Below, piece after piece: positions 15,681-24,076 of a stretch of 43,235 nucleotides of DNA. Made by a program: the position numbers and the translations under genes. The DNA is from Pseudoalteromonas sp. S16_S37 (GTDB lineage Bacteria > Pseudomonadota > Gammaproteobacteria > Enterobacterales > Alteromonadaceae): the NCBI RefSeq assembly GCF_014694405.1, contig NZ_JAAUWV010000040.1, positions 1 through 43,235 on the forward strand. Reading direction: 5' to 3'. Every line of letters begins with the position of its first letter. The stretch's first letter is position 1. The notes beneath the pieces were generated by a model that was not told the origin of the DNA, did no database searches, and saw nothing but the letters and a program-made list of their open reading frames with translations.

Positions 15681-16881
15681 GGTATTTAAGAAGGAGCTAT
15701 TAGAGCTTGTTAGAGACCGAAAAACGCTGTTTTTTGTGTTAGCCCTCCCTATGCTGATATTTCCTGTGCTCATGGGGCTAGTTGCATTTTTAGGTTCGCA
15801 GGCTGCGCTCAAAGCCGAGCAAAAAGTGCATACCTATTACATCGTCAATGAGCAACATAGCGCACAATTTGCTGAGCGGGTTTTTTACCATAAAAGCTTT
15901 AAAAAATATGATGGAGAACAACAGTTTTCGACTATCGATGAATTAAAGCAAGCGGTGCAAAGTGGTGCGATTGATGTGGGGATATTTTTAGATGCAGATC
16001 CGACTCAAACGCTAGAGCGCGGTGAGCAAGCAAGTTGGCAAGTGGTCTTTAATGATGCGCAAAGTATTAACTTTATATACGACAGACTTAAATCAATAGC
16101 GAATGAATTATCCGACTCGTTGCGTGAACAAGCCTTGATTGCATTGGGGGTAGACAAACAAAAGCAAGCGGCAATGTTGCAGCCGATCTTGGTTAGCAAA
16201 GTAGATACGGCAGATAGGCGAGAAAACCTTGGCGAAAAACTTGGAGCCTTTATTCCCTATTTATTGATCCCTCTTGTGCTTATGGGCGCGAGCTATCCAG
16301 CTATTGACCTTGGCGCGGGCGAAAAAGAGCGAGGCACGTTAGAGACGTTATTATTAACGCCAGTTACACGCACGCAATTGGTGTTGGGCAAGTTTTTAAC
16401 GGTATTGCTCAGTTCTTTAGCCTGTGCCACAGTCACTGTGCTGAGTATGGCTATTTGGGTATCGGTTGCGATTAGTTTTGTGGAGCTTGATACCATAAAG
16501 TCAGCGTTTTCGAGCGTGACGAGCGTTGATTTTATGTTGATATTTGCGCTGTTGGTGCCCATAGCGGCTATCTTTTCGTCTTTGGTTTTGGCGATTTCTA
16601 TCTACGCTCGTACTTTCAAAGAGGCGCAAAACTATATGGCTCCTTTGAGTATGGGGGTGTTTTTGCCAATCGTTATTTCATTGATGCCAAATATGGTACT
16701 CAACGCAAAAACAGCACTCATTCCAGTGACTAATGTTGCATTGGCAATTAAAGAAATTGTTAAAGGCACGGTAGATTACGGCTTGCTAACTATGATTGTG
16801 TTAACCTCGATTGGCCTTGCTGCGCTATTGCTAGCATTTTGTGTTAGGTGGTTTTCTAAAGAAACCGTGTTATTTAGATAG
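15673..16881 (+). CDS. natB: NatB-type ABC-2 permease
   Basis: The 402-residue permease has one helix at about 20-40, a large periplasmic domain (about 45-190) and five further helices. EKERGTLETLLLTPVTRTQLVLGKF at about 217-241 (first part GAGEKERGTLETLL) is the ABC-2 signature loop. It partners with the overlapping ATPase gene. Length and topology fit NatB/ABC-2 permeases with the extracytoplasmic insert. A terminator follows, so DUF3025-natA-natB is a three-gene operon. Confidence 0.88.
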   Translation: MFEVFKKELLELVRDRKTLFFVLALPMLIFPVLMGLVAFLGSQAALKAEQKVHTYYIVNEQHSAQFAERVFYHKSFKKYDGEQQFSTIDELKQAVQSGAIDVGIFLDADPTQTLERGEQASWQVVFNDAQSINFIYDRLKSIANELSDSLREQALIALGVDKQKQAAMLQPILVSKVDTADRRENLGEKLGAFIPYLLIPLVLMGASYPAIDLGAGEKERGTLETLLLTPVTRTQLVLGKFLTVLLSSLACATVTVLSMAIWVSVAISFVELDTIKSAFSSVTSVDFMLIFALLVPIAAIFSSLVLAISIYARTFKEAQNYMAPLSMGVFLPIVISLMPNMVLNAKTALIPVTNVALAIKEIVKGTVDYGLLTMIVLTSIGLAALLLAFCVRWFSKETVLFR

Positions 16882-16896
16882 CTTAGATGGTAGATA

Positions 16897-16932
16897 AAAA
16901 GCGCGATGTGATTTTTAAAGTATCGCGCTTTT
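16897..16932 (+). terminator. Terminator of the DUF3025-natAB operon
   Basis: AAAAGCGCGAT (16897-16907) and ATCGCGCTTTT (16922-16932) are exact complements around a 14-base loop, with T/A runs on both sides, so it may also serve the convergent phosphoesterase gene. Confidence 0.8.
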
Positions 16933-16962
16933 ATTATATTTACTGAAAATATGCGCGAACTA

Positions 16963-17766
16963 TTATGCCGCTTTAGCTTTGCCTGTGGTTTTTATTTTAT
17001 CAAGCTCAACCACATTGATAACGTGCTGAATGTCTGACCAATGCAATAACTCAATTCGGCCGTTTTGACCTTCGACCAGCGCGGTACAATTCTCAATCCA
17101 GTCACCATCATTGCAATATACGATGCCATCTTGCACTTTGATGGCAGGTTGGTGAATATGGCCACAAATGATGCCATCTACTCCTTGCTTTTTCGCTTCA
17201 TGAATTGCCGCAGACTCAAATGCACTAATGGCTTCACGGGCTTTGTGTACACGATTTTTAAGCCAAGATGCTAATGACCAATAGTGGCCCCCATACAGGC
17301 GGCGTATACGGTTCGTCCAGCGATTTAAAAATAGCAAAAAGTCGTAAGCTGCATCGCCTGCAATACTTATTAGTTTGTTATAGCGCGTAGCTGAATCAAA
17401 ATCATCGCCATGCAGCAGCAAAAACTTCTTACCCAGTGAGGTGGTATGAATAAAGGTTTTGTGCACTTCTACGTTAAAGAGGCTTTTACCTACGTAGCTG
17501 CGAAACGTTTCATCGTGGTTACCAGGAATGTACACAACACGTGTACCTGATTCGGCTTTAGCTTGGATACATTCAAGCACTTTGTAATGGGAAGGTTGCC
17601 AATAAAATTGACGCTTCATTGACCACAAATCAACAATGTCGCCCACCAGATAGAGTACATCACAGCGTGTGCTGTTTAAAAAATCTAGCAAGTAGTCGGC
17701 TTTGCAATCCTTGTAGCCTAGATGAACATCCGAGATCCAAATACTCGGGTAGTACGTTGTAGTCAT
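16963..17766 (-). CDS. LpxH-like metallophosphoesterase
   Basis: The 267-residue protein carries all calcineurin-type metal motifs: D13-x-H15 (ISDVHLG), GD at 42-43 (YLVGDIVDLW), GNHDE at about 82-86, LLHGDDFD, and GHIHQP near residue 200. It matches the LpxH2/UDP-2,3-diacylglucosamine diphosphatase-like group, related to but distinct from the main lipid A enzyme LpxH. The substrate could be a UDP-sugar lipid or another pyrophosphate. The ATG at 17766 was chosen; a TTG five codons earlier is possible but weaker. The Lys/Ala-rich C-terminus may be flexible. It appears monocistronic. Confidence 0.88.
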   Translation of the reverse strand: MTTTYYPSIWISDVHLGYKDCKADYLLDFLNSTRCDVLYLVGDIVDLWSMKRQFYWQPSHYKVLECIQAKAESGTRVVYIPGNHDETFRSYVGKSLFNVEVHKTFIHTTSLGKKFLLLHGDDFDSATRYNKLISIAGDAAYDFLLFLNRWTNRIRRLYGGHYWSLASWLKNRVHKAREAISAFESAAIHEAKKQGVDGIICGHIHQPAIKVQDGIVYCNDGDWIENCTALVEGQNGRIELLHWSDIQHVINVVELDKIKTTGKAKAA

Positions 17767-17994
17767 AGTCCGTGGCCTCAAGCGTAATAAAAACTAAACT
17801 AATGCGCTTAGATGAACAAACCATTACATTTATACGACATATTAGAGAAGGTTATTATTTAAAATGAATCCAGCAACAGTTAGCACTGAAATTACTCTCT
17901 TACCTTATGCTGTATGTTGTACATCATTTTAGCTAAGTTAACGCTTAAGTTAGAATAACGATATCTACTTGCAACAAAGCAGCAAGGATTTAGC

Positions 17995-18159
17995 ATGCGT
18001 AAAACAATACCTGTATCACTATTAAGCCTTTTAGTAGTTGCCTGCGCGACAAGTAACACAACACAGATTCAAAACAATGCACCTGCATACTATATCGACT
18101 TAATTGCAGATAAGAGTCAGACACTGCTCTATCAATACTGGATATGTGCGAAACAATAA
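17995..18159 (+). CDS. Small lipoprotein, 54 residues
   Basis: A short frame reads MRKTIPVSLLSLLVVACATS, a complete lipoprotein signal peptide with a VVAC lipobox (Cys17). About 37 polar and aromatic residues follow (NAPAYYIDLIADK, YQYWICAK). AAGGA lies six bases upstream of the ATG. The mature part has no recognised domain, and one further Cys near the end. No neighbour is on the same transcript with certainty. I trust it as a gene because signal peptide and ribosome site agree; its function is unknown. Confidence 0.7.
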   Translation: MRKTIPVSLLSLLVVACATSNTTQIQNNAPAYYIDLIADKSQTLLYQYWICAKQ

Positions 18160-18475
18160 TCGCATTTCGAGGCTTTATGTTTTGCTATTTGCATTGTTTA
18201 ATCACATTTTAGTGATGAACTTGATTTGCTCGAATTCGATTTTCAGTATGCTTTATCCTTAATTGATATGATACAATAGTTGCGTTTTTTGTAATTATGA
18301 AGCTCAATAAACAATCTATAGACTTGAGCATGTTTGATTAGCTGCTTTATTGTCTGGCTATTTTGAATGTGTTCATGTGGCCCAAACGAAATGTCGAAAA
18401 TAAAGAGTGACGGTTTAACCAGTGTTGGCTATACATTATTTATGGTGTTTTTTTTCGTTGTGACGGTATCTGTCA
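18160..18475 (+). other. Long 5' region of the HDOD gene
   Basis: This 316-bp AT-rich stretch has no supported gene. A small frame at 18391-18495 could encode a 34-residue peptide with one hydrophobic segment but lacks a ribosome site and overlaps the HDOD start. The region is long for a simple promoter, so an untranslated leader is possible. Confidence 0.35.
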
Positions 18476-19309
18476 ATGGCGATCACTTTAACTAAAGAAG
18501 AAAAAAGCATACTGAAGAATGTGTCGATCCCGCCTCGTCCTGAAGTGCTGATCCAATTCTCTCAAGAGACCAAAAAACCAGAGCCTAATATAAGTGCGAT
18601 CGCTAATATCTTGCATGCAGACGTTGGGATTTCTGCGGCGGTGCTGCAAGTTGTAAATTCTGCAGCATTTCGTCGTAATAGAGAAATTGAGTCTATTGAT
18701 CAAGCAATTATGACTCTTGGTTTGAAGAGACTCGTGCCACTGGTCAAAGCGGTCGCATTGAAATCAACGGTTGGACACAACAGTGCGATGAGCAACTTCT
18801 GGGAGGAACAAACTGAAATAGCCCAATATGCCTCAGTGCTCGCCAATGCGCTGCAAAAACCATCATTGGCTAACCATGCTTATATGCTCGGTTTATTCCA
18901 TTTTGTTGGCGTGCCAATCCTTAATCAGCATTTTGATGATTATGAAAATATCATTGCTTTAGCTGATGAAAGTGGCTGGGATCATGCTGCTACACAAGAA
19001 ATGGCACAGTACAAAACCAACCATGCAACCATAGGTTCGTTATTGGCAGCTCAGTGGGGCTTACCCAAGGTCATGGTCTATGTGATCTATTATATGCATG
19101 ACGTGGAGGGGATTTTTAGTTCTGGAGAACTCGATAGTACTGGGTTGGGGTTATTGAGCATTTTGAAAGTAGCGAGGCATGTTGCTTTTTTAAAAGCTAA
19201 CCCTGACAAAGAAGACCCAGAGTGGCAAGCGGTACAAGAGGATATCCTCGATTATTTAAAAATTGATGAAAGCGAAATGTCAGATTTGATTTTGTCTATT
19301 GATGAGTAG
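18476..19309 (+). CDS. HDOD domain protein
   Basis: The 277-residue protein is a stand-alone HDOD domain: IPPRPEVLIQFSQET (about residues 18-32), ISAIANILHADVGISAAVLQVVNSAAF (first part ISAIANILHADVG, about 39-51) and MTLGLKRLVPLVKAVAL at about 78-94. HDOD proteins are catalytically inactive relatives of HD phosphohydrolases and act in signalling (chemotaxis, c-di-GMP, stress control). There is no EAL, GGDEF or receiver domain attached, so partners must be encoded elsewhere. The ribosome site before the ATG is weak. The acidic C-terminus (ESEMSDLILSIDE) is typical. Confidence 0.9.
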   Translation: MAITLTKEEKSILKNVSIPPRPEVLIQFSQETKKPEPNISAIANILHADVGISAAVLQVVNSAAFRRNREIESIDQAIMTLGLKRLVPLVKAVALKSTVGHNSAMSNFWEEQTEIAQYASVLANALQKPSLANHAYMLGLFHFVGVPILNQHFDDYENIIALADESGWDHAATQEMAQYKTNHATIGSLLAAQWGLPKVMVYVIYYMHDVEGIFSSGELDSTGLGLLSILKVARHVAFLKANPDKEDPEWQAVQEDILDYLKIDESEMSDLILSIDE

Positions 19310-19525
19310 CATTGCATGTCTTTATTGTCATCATGTTACAATTTTGTTTTATGTAACTACATTAACAAAGGGCATTTAGTGTAACACTACGAGCATTAAT
19401 ATGAGCTAATTCCGGTGTTATTAAGCATGAGCCAGAAGTGCGTGATGAGGTGGATGTTGCGCCCTTAACTAGGTTTTTCAGCTATGTGTTGCGATGTACG
19501 CTAGTTGATGGGAGATTAAACGTTT

Positions 19526-19553
19526 AAAAAGAGGGTAAACGTGACGTTTACCC
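19526..19553 (-). terminator. Terminator of the iron-type TonB receptor gene
   Basis: GGGTAAACG (19533-19541) and CGTTTACCC (19545-19553) form a tight hairpin seven bases after the stop on the minus strand, followed by a T-run on that strand (19526-19530). Confidence 0.85.
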
Positions 19554-19560
19554 TTGGCAT

Positions 19561-21615
19561 TTAATAACGGTAGGTGATGGATGCACCCATGTTTTTCGGG
19601 TCGATGACGCCAACGTAACCATGCTCGTAATGGCGTCCAGCAGGTTCAACGTAATTAAAAGCTTTTTCATCAAAAACATTATTGATAAATGCTGAAAACA
19701 GCCAATTGTCTATCTCATATTCGGCTTGGATACGTGATATCGTGTAATTACCCGCTACACGCTCTTGAGTGTTTCCTATCTCTGTGAAGTATTCGTCTAC
19801 TTTGACGGTACTAAAACGCATGTTCAACTGATCTGTAACCCAATAAGTCAAAGCGACATTCGCGGTATAACCAGGAGCCGAGCTAAGCTCTTTACAGTTA
19901 TAAGCAGCGTACTGGACAGAGTTGTCTTTTATTTCACTACGTAATAAGCCCAACCCTGTTTTTATTTGCAGGTCGTTGGTTAGCATTGCAGACAGCTCAA
20001 ACTCCGTGCCGTAGGTGATCACTTTGTCCATGTTTGAGATTTTTCTAAGTACACCAACAGCTTGGTAATTGCTGTAATTGTTATAGAAAACGTTAGCGCT
20101 TAAATTAATATCTTTATTAATCGCCGAGCGAATACCAAGCTCATAGGTGTTTACTGTCTCTGAGTCGTAGTAGTAATATTCACCCGTTTCCCATATTAGG
20201 GCACCACCACCAGAATTATAGCCACGTCGTGCGCTTATTGATGCTGTACTGTTTTCGTTGATATGGTACTGCAACACAAACTTTGGTAAACGAATGGTTT
20301 TATCTCTATCCAGATCTGATTTACTCAATTCTTGTTTAACTTGTCGGTTAAAACTACGTTGCTGAGATTCTTTCTCAATACGGCCACCGACGGTCACCGT
20401 AAAAGGCGAGTAGGGGCGGTAGCTTAGTTCCCCATAAATTGATTTAGACTCACTACTATCATCACCAAAATATGAAAATGAACTCTCGCTGTGATAGTTT
20501 TGTTCCCGATCAAAGTAAGCGAGACCGACAAAACCTGACACAGTGTTATCTGTATAATTTAGTTTTAAATCAACACTGCTATTGTCTTCAGACATTTTCA
20601 TGACTTGGTCACGAGCTGGATTAGCTTCATAGGAATCAAAGCCCCAATCGTAGTCCATTGTAGACATCAGTACTTCGTAGTCTAGCTTGTTATTTAACTG
20701 ATAATTTAGTTTAAGGCTAGTCGTATGGGAATCGGTATTCATGTAACGCTCCCACACTGGCACAAATGCCCAAGGATCATCAGCGATATAGTATGTGCGC
20801 CCAGTATTACCTTTTTCCTTGCTGACAGCGTGGCTGAGCAACGCTTTGAAGCCACTATATTGGCTAGGTTGCCACAACAGCTTAAAACGCGTTTTTTGAG
20901 TGTTCAATTCGTTTAAGTCAAAGCGAGCCGGATTACTATCGTACTCAACACTGTTGTCATAATCATCACCATCAACACGTTGTACAGTTACTCTAAAAGC
21001 CAGTTCATTATCAATCAAAGGTCCCGATGCCATAACCGATGTATCGACATAGCGATCTTGGTTACGATATGCAACTCGTCCCGCGCCTTGCCAATCAAAG
21101 GAGGGGTCTTTGGTTTTGATAAACATAGTGCCGCCTATACTGTTTTTACCGTGGCTGGTTGATTGTGGGCCTCGGAGAACCTCAATTTGCTCAATATCCC
21201 ACATACCTGTATCACCAGTTAGATCGGCCATAAAAGGTTCAGAGATGCCATCAATCAGGGTTGATACACGTGCTTTAGCACCACCCGATACGCCATTGAA
21301 GCCCGACGCTGAACCATTACCCGAAACACCGCGAATGTCGGGTTTTGCGCCTGGCAAAACAACAACGTTGGCTATTTCTGCGACCGCACTGCTTAAGCTT
21401 AAGTGCGTTAGGTCTTGTAACTGGGATTCGTCAATAACAGCAACGGAAGAGGCCGTATCTTTTAGAGAACGATGTGTTTTCTCACCCATTACAACGATGG
21501 TTTCGATAGATTCGAGGTTTTTCTTACTAACGTCTGCGTAGCTAAGGGAAGAGGAAAAGGCGCAACTGATACAGATTGTTAATAATGACTTTTTGGTATA
21601 AAGCTTGTTTACCAT
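19561..21615 (-). CDS. TonB-dependent receptor, siderophore/iron type
   Basis: The 684-residue protein has a signal peptide (LLTICISCAFSSSLSYA), a TonB box (IETIVVMGEKTHRS) and a plug with PDIRGVSGNG, IEQIEVLRGPQST and NSIGGTMFIKTKDP. The 22-strand barrel ends in MGASITYRY. The receptor family is used for ferric siderophores and similar ligands. The divergent gene cluster with PepSY and DUF3325-like proteins is a classical iron-uptake arrangement, so iron is the likely cargo. The ATG at 21615 follows AAGGA; an earlier Met would extend ahead of the signal peptide. Iron-dependent control is expected but only a partial Fur-like site was found. Confidence 0.93.
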   Translation of the reverse strand: MVNKLYTKKSLLTICISCAFSSSLSYADVSKKNLESIETIVVMGEKTHRSLKDTASSVAVIDESQLQDLTHLSLSSAVAEIANVVVLPGAKPDIRGVSGNGSASGFNGVSGGAKARVSTLIDGISEPFMADLTGDTGMWDIEQIEVLRGPQSTSHGKNSIGGTMFIKTKDPSFDWQGAGRVAYRNQDRYVDTSVMASGPLIDNELAFRVTVQRVDGDDYDNSVEYDSNPARFDLNELNTQKTRFKLLWQPSQYSGFKALLSHAVSKEKGNTGRTYYIADDPWAFVPVWERYMNTDSHTTSLKLNYQLNNKLDYEVLMSTMDYDWGFDSYEANPARDQVMKMSEDNSSVDLKLNYTDNTVSGFVGLAYFDREQNYHSESSFSYFGDDSSESKSIYGELSYRPYSPFTVTVGGRIEKESQQRSFNRQVKQELSKSDLDRDKTIRLPKFVLQYHINENSTASISARRGYNSGGGALIWETGEYYYYDSETVNTYELGIRSAINKDINLSANVFYNNYSNYQAVGVLRKISNMDKVITYGTEFELSAMLTNDLQIKTGLGLLRSEIKDNSVQYAAYNCKELSSAPGYTANVALTYWVTDQLNMRFSTVKVDEYFTEIGNTQERVAGNYTISRIQAEYEIDNWLFSAFINNVFDEKAFNYVEPAGRHYEHGYVGVIDPKNMGASITYRY

Positions 21616-21674
21616 GTTAGTCCTTGTTTGTTGGTTAAAAAAGCGAGGAATTAAAATATTCACACAATGTAAAT

Positions 21675-21735
21675 AAAAGCGATTATCATATCAATTTCTT
21701 TTTGTGTTGCTGTAACGAAAACATTCGTTATAATC
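21675..21735. promoter_or_regulatory. Divergent control region with partial Fur-like site
   Basis: GCGATTATCATATC at about 21680-21692 partly matches the Fur consensus half-sites. AACGAA/TTCGTT is an inverted repeat at 21714-21729, directly before a TATAAT at 21729-21734 that could be the -10 of the plus-strand operon. Fur binding is an inference from gene content and an imperfect match. Confidence 0.4.
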
Positions 21736-21783
21736 TAGGCTGCATTTTTAATTTGTAATTGATTGAGAAATGGAGTTTTTATC

Positions 21784-22044
21784 GTGTTAGCTTTGCTATT
21801 TATTGTTCTGCTAGTCGCAGGATTAGCTATTTTGTACTGCGCTAATAAACATCAACATTTGCTGAACAAACCTTTGTCTTCTAATGCAAAAAAAATTGGC
21901 TACGTTTTCTTGTTACTGGCTGCGTTATGCGCGTTCTTGTTGTTTGTAGGCTCAGCTGTTGTTTTTTCATACTTGATATCTGTGATGGTGCTCACTGCTT
22001 TAATTCCCTTAACAGCGTTACTTCTTTTTGGTAAATCTCAATGA
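21784..22044 (+). CDS. DUF3325-like small membrane protein of iron locus
   Basis: The product has about 86 residues and is nearly all hydrophobic, with three helices and the polar loop CANKHQHLLNKPLSSNAKK. This matches the shape of DUF3325 proteins, which accompany PepSY reductase-like proteins next to TonB siderophore receptors. I chose the GTG at 21784, eight bases after TGGAG; a TTG at 21763 lacks a site. It overlaps the next gene by ATGA. Function unknown; probably part of an inner-membrane iron-reduction or uptake unit. Confidence 0.72.
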   Translation: MLALLFIVLLVAGLAILYCANKHQHLLNKPLSSNAKKIGYVFLLLAALCAFLLFVGSAVVFSYLISVMVLTALIPLTALLLFGKSQ

Positions 22045-22361
22045 ACAGTGTTTTTAAGCAAAAAAAATTTAAGTCACAGTGGCTGGGCAAGACCATAACT
22101 GGCTTAGTGTTAGGTCTGGGGTTAAGTTTTGCTCTAGTAGGTCTTTTCGCTTGGATAGGAGCTGATAGCTTAAGCCAATCTCTTAGTAATGAGCGGTTGT
22201 TATGGCGCACTCAGTTTAGCATGTGGCTTATCACACCAATTTGGTTACTGATATTTAGTTTTGTTTATATGTTTAATAGTGCTAAACAGGCTGTACTTTG
22301 GTTGGGAAGTGCCACACTGGTGGTTTTTATCATGCTGATAGTTGCAAGGGGAATATCATGA
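22041..22361 (+). CDS. DUF3649-like small membrane protein of iron locus
   Basis: The 106-residue protein has three membrane helices (about residues 18-40, 55-72, 80-102) and a short basic N-terminus. By position between a DUF3325-like protein and a PepSY protein it corresponds to the DUF3649 slot of such clusters. Both ends overlap neighbours by four bases (ATGA), so the three genes are translationally coupled. The DUF assignment relies more on context than on sequence. Confidence 0.7.
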   Translation: MNSVFKQKKFKSQWLGKTITGLVLGLGLSFALVGLFAWIGADSLSQSLSNERLLWRTQFSMWLITPIWLLIFSFVYMFNSAKQAVLWLGSATLVVFIMLIVARGIS

Positions 22362-23974
22362 AAATTCGTTCTGATATATTGCGAGCTTACCAATATATTC
22401 ATACTTGGACAGGGATCACCGCAGGTTTACTGCTATTTATTGGCTTTTTTGCTGGGGCTATCACTATGTTTGCGCCTCACATTGATAAGTGGGCAACCCC
22501 ACCGACAGTCCATTTACCTCAAGTTCAAAGTGAGCAATATGATGCGTTAATACGAGCTGTATTTGCAAAGTATCCCGAATCTCAAAATGACGTTAAGATA
22601 AGTTTTGAACAGGGGCATTCACCAGTCACTTGGTATCAACAAGGTAATCCTAGAGAGCTGCGCTTAGACGATCAGCTGTGGCATGCTAGCTTTAACAGCA
22701 CTGAAGAACTTATCTCACATACTAGAGGTATCAATGAGTTATCGTCTTTGGTTGATTACCTGCATCGCAGCGCCGGCCTAGTTGGCGAAGTTGGGCACGA
22801 TCATTTTGGTGTATACGTGCTAGGGGTAGCGGCAATTTTATATTTTCTTGCTTTGGTATCAGGACTAATACTTTTGTTACCGAGTTTGACGAAAAGTTTT
22901 TTCGCATTGAGGACGAATAAAGGCGCTTCTCGCTTTTGGTTGGATACACATAACCTTATCGGTATAACAAGCCTACCATTTCACATTGTTATTGCGGTCA
23001 CGGTGATTGTGTTCGCGTTTCATGACTTTTTTTATGCCGGGTTAGTTAAAATTTATGGTGATAAGCCATTATTTGCTCGCCAAATGCCCGCCACAGTTGA
23101 GTTTAAAGTTGATAACTTACCTAGCTTAAATGAGATTATGGCTAGAGCTAAGGTTTACGCACCCGATCATCAAATCACAGAGATAAATCTTAGCCGATTG
23201 AACAGTAAAATGCCTTCAGCATCAATCCAGTTAGTCAGCGATCAACATATGTTGCGTGGCCCTAAGTCTGATTTCTTGTTTATGAACCCATATACCTTTG
23301 AAGTAACGACAAGCAGTATCACAAACGGCGATCAGGGTATTTGGGGTGACATAGTTACCACTATGTTTGGTTTGCATTTTGGAAGTTACGGTGGAGAACT
23401 AGGGCGCTGGGCATATTTTATTATGGGTATTTTGGGCGCAGTGTTGTTTTATACTGGGAATTTACTTTGGATCGAAAAACGTCGTCAACAAACACTGCCA
23501 GTACAATCAAAATCCAGTCGCTTTATGGGTAAGTTAACGGTAGGTGTTGCGATGGGGTCGATACTCGGTGTTGCTACCTCATTTGCGCTCACTAAGTGGA
23601 TTGTTCTTACAAGCCTAAACATCAACCAAATTTATATGTGGGTGTATTACAGTTGCTTTATTTTGACTTTACTTGCCTCATTTCTATTCGGGATGAGTCA
23701 AACGGCTGTCGTATCACAAAGACTGATAGCGGTGCTCTGTTTGTCGCTACCCGCAACTTCACTCTTCGCACTGTGCTTGCCAAGTCTATCTATTTGGCCA
23801 GCTAATGAGTTTTCTTCCGTAGTACTAGAGTTATGTGCAGGTGTTATCGGCATTATTTTTTGGCACATGGCAAATAAGACTAAACAGCGTGCCTATTATG
23901 GCGATCAGAATAGTGTTTGGTATGTGGGAGATAAAAATAGTACATCAAGCATTAAATTGAGCTTGTCTGCTTAG
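22358..23974 (+). CDS. PepSY-associated TM-helix protein (putative ferric reductase)
   Basis: The 538-residue inner-membrane protein starts with RAYQYIHTWTGITAGLLLFIGF, the PepSY_TM signature with its helix-one His. SLVDYLHRSAGL and DTHNLIGITSLPFHIVIAV add further paired His residues in helices, possible haem ligands. Two periplasmic PepSY-like segments lie between helices, and LHFGSYGGELGRWAYFIMG is also typical. About 130 C-terminal residues add three to four further helices. Members of this family are proposed ferric-siderophore reductases. It is the last gene of the operon and lies opposite the TonB receptor gene. Confidence 0.88.
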   Translation: MKIRSDILRAYQYIHTWTGITAGLLLFIGFFAGAITMFAPHIDKWATPPTVHLPQVQSEQYDALIRAVFAKYPESQNDVKISFEQGHSPVTWYQQGNPRELRLDDQLWHASFNSTEELISHTRGINELSSLVDYLHRSAGLVGEVGHDHFGVYVLGVAAILYFLALVSGLILLLPSLTKSFFALRTNKGASRFWLDTHNLIGITSLPFHIVIAVTVIVFAFHDFFYAGLVKIYGDKPLFARQMPATVEFKVDNLPSLNEIMARAKVYAPDHQITEINLSRLNSKMPSASIQLVSDQHMLRGPKSDFLFMNPYTFEVTTSSITNGDQGIWGDIVTTMFGLHFGSYGGELGRWAYFIMGILGAVLFYTGNLLWIEKRRQQTLPVQSKSSRFMGKLTVGVAMGSILGVATSFALTKWIVLTSLNINQIYMWVYYSCFILTLLASFLFGMSQTAVVSQRLIAVLCLSLPATSLFALCLPSLSIWPANEFSSVVLELCAGVIGIIFWHMANKTKQRAYYGDQNSVWYVGDKNSTSSIKLSLSA

Positions 23975-24031
23975 CGAATATGATTCGTATAGTCTCAAAT
24001 AACAATAAAGGAAAAGTACAGACAATAATAA

Positions 24032-24064
24032 TATGCCAGTTCACAATTAAACTGGCATAATTTT
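24032..24064 (+). terminator. Bidirectional terminator between convergent genes
   Basis: TATGCCAGTT (24032-24041) pairs exactly with AACTGGCATA (24050-24059), followed by ATTTT. Confidence 0.75.
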
Positions 24065-24076
24065 CAGGCAAGTTGC

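Noticed and set aside
17864..17932. 22-residue frame between the phosphoesterase and small lipoprotein genes
   Set aside because: No ribosome site and no protein-like features.
18391..18495. 34-residue frame with one hydrophobic segment ahead of the HDOD gene
   Set aside because: No ribosome site, and it overlaps the start of the HDOD gene in another frame; composition follows the local T-rich sequence.
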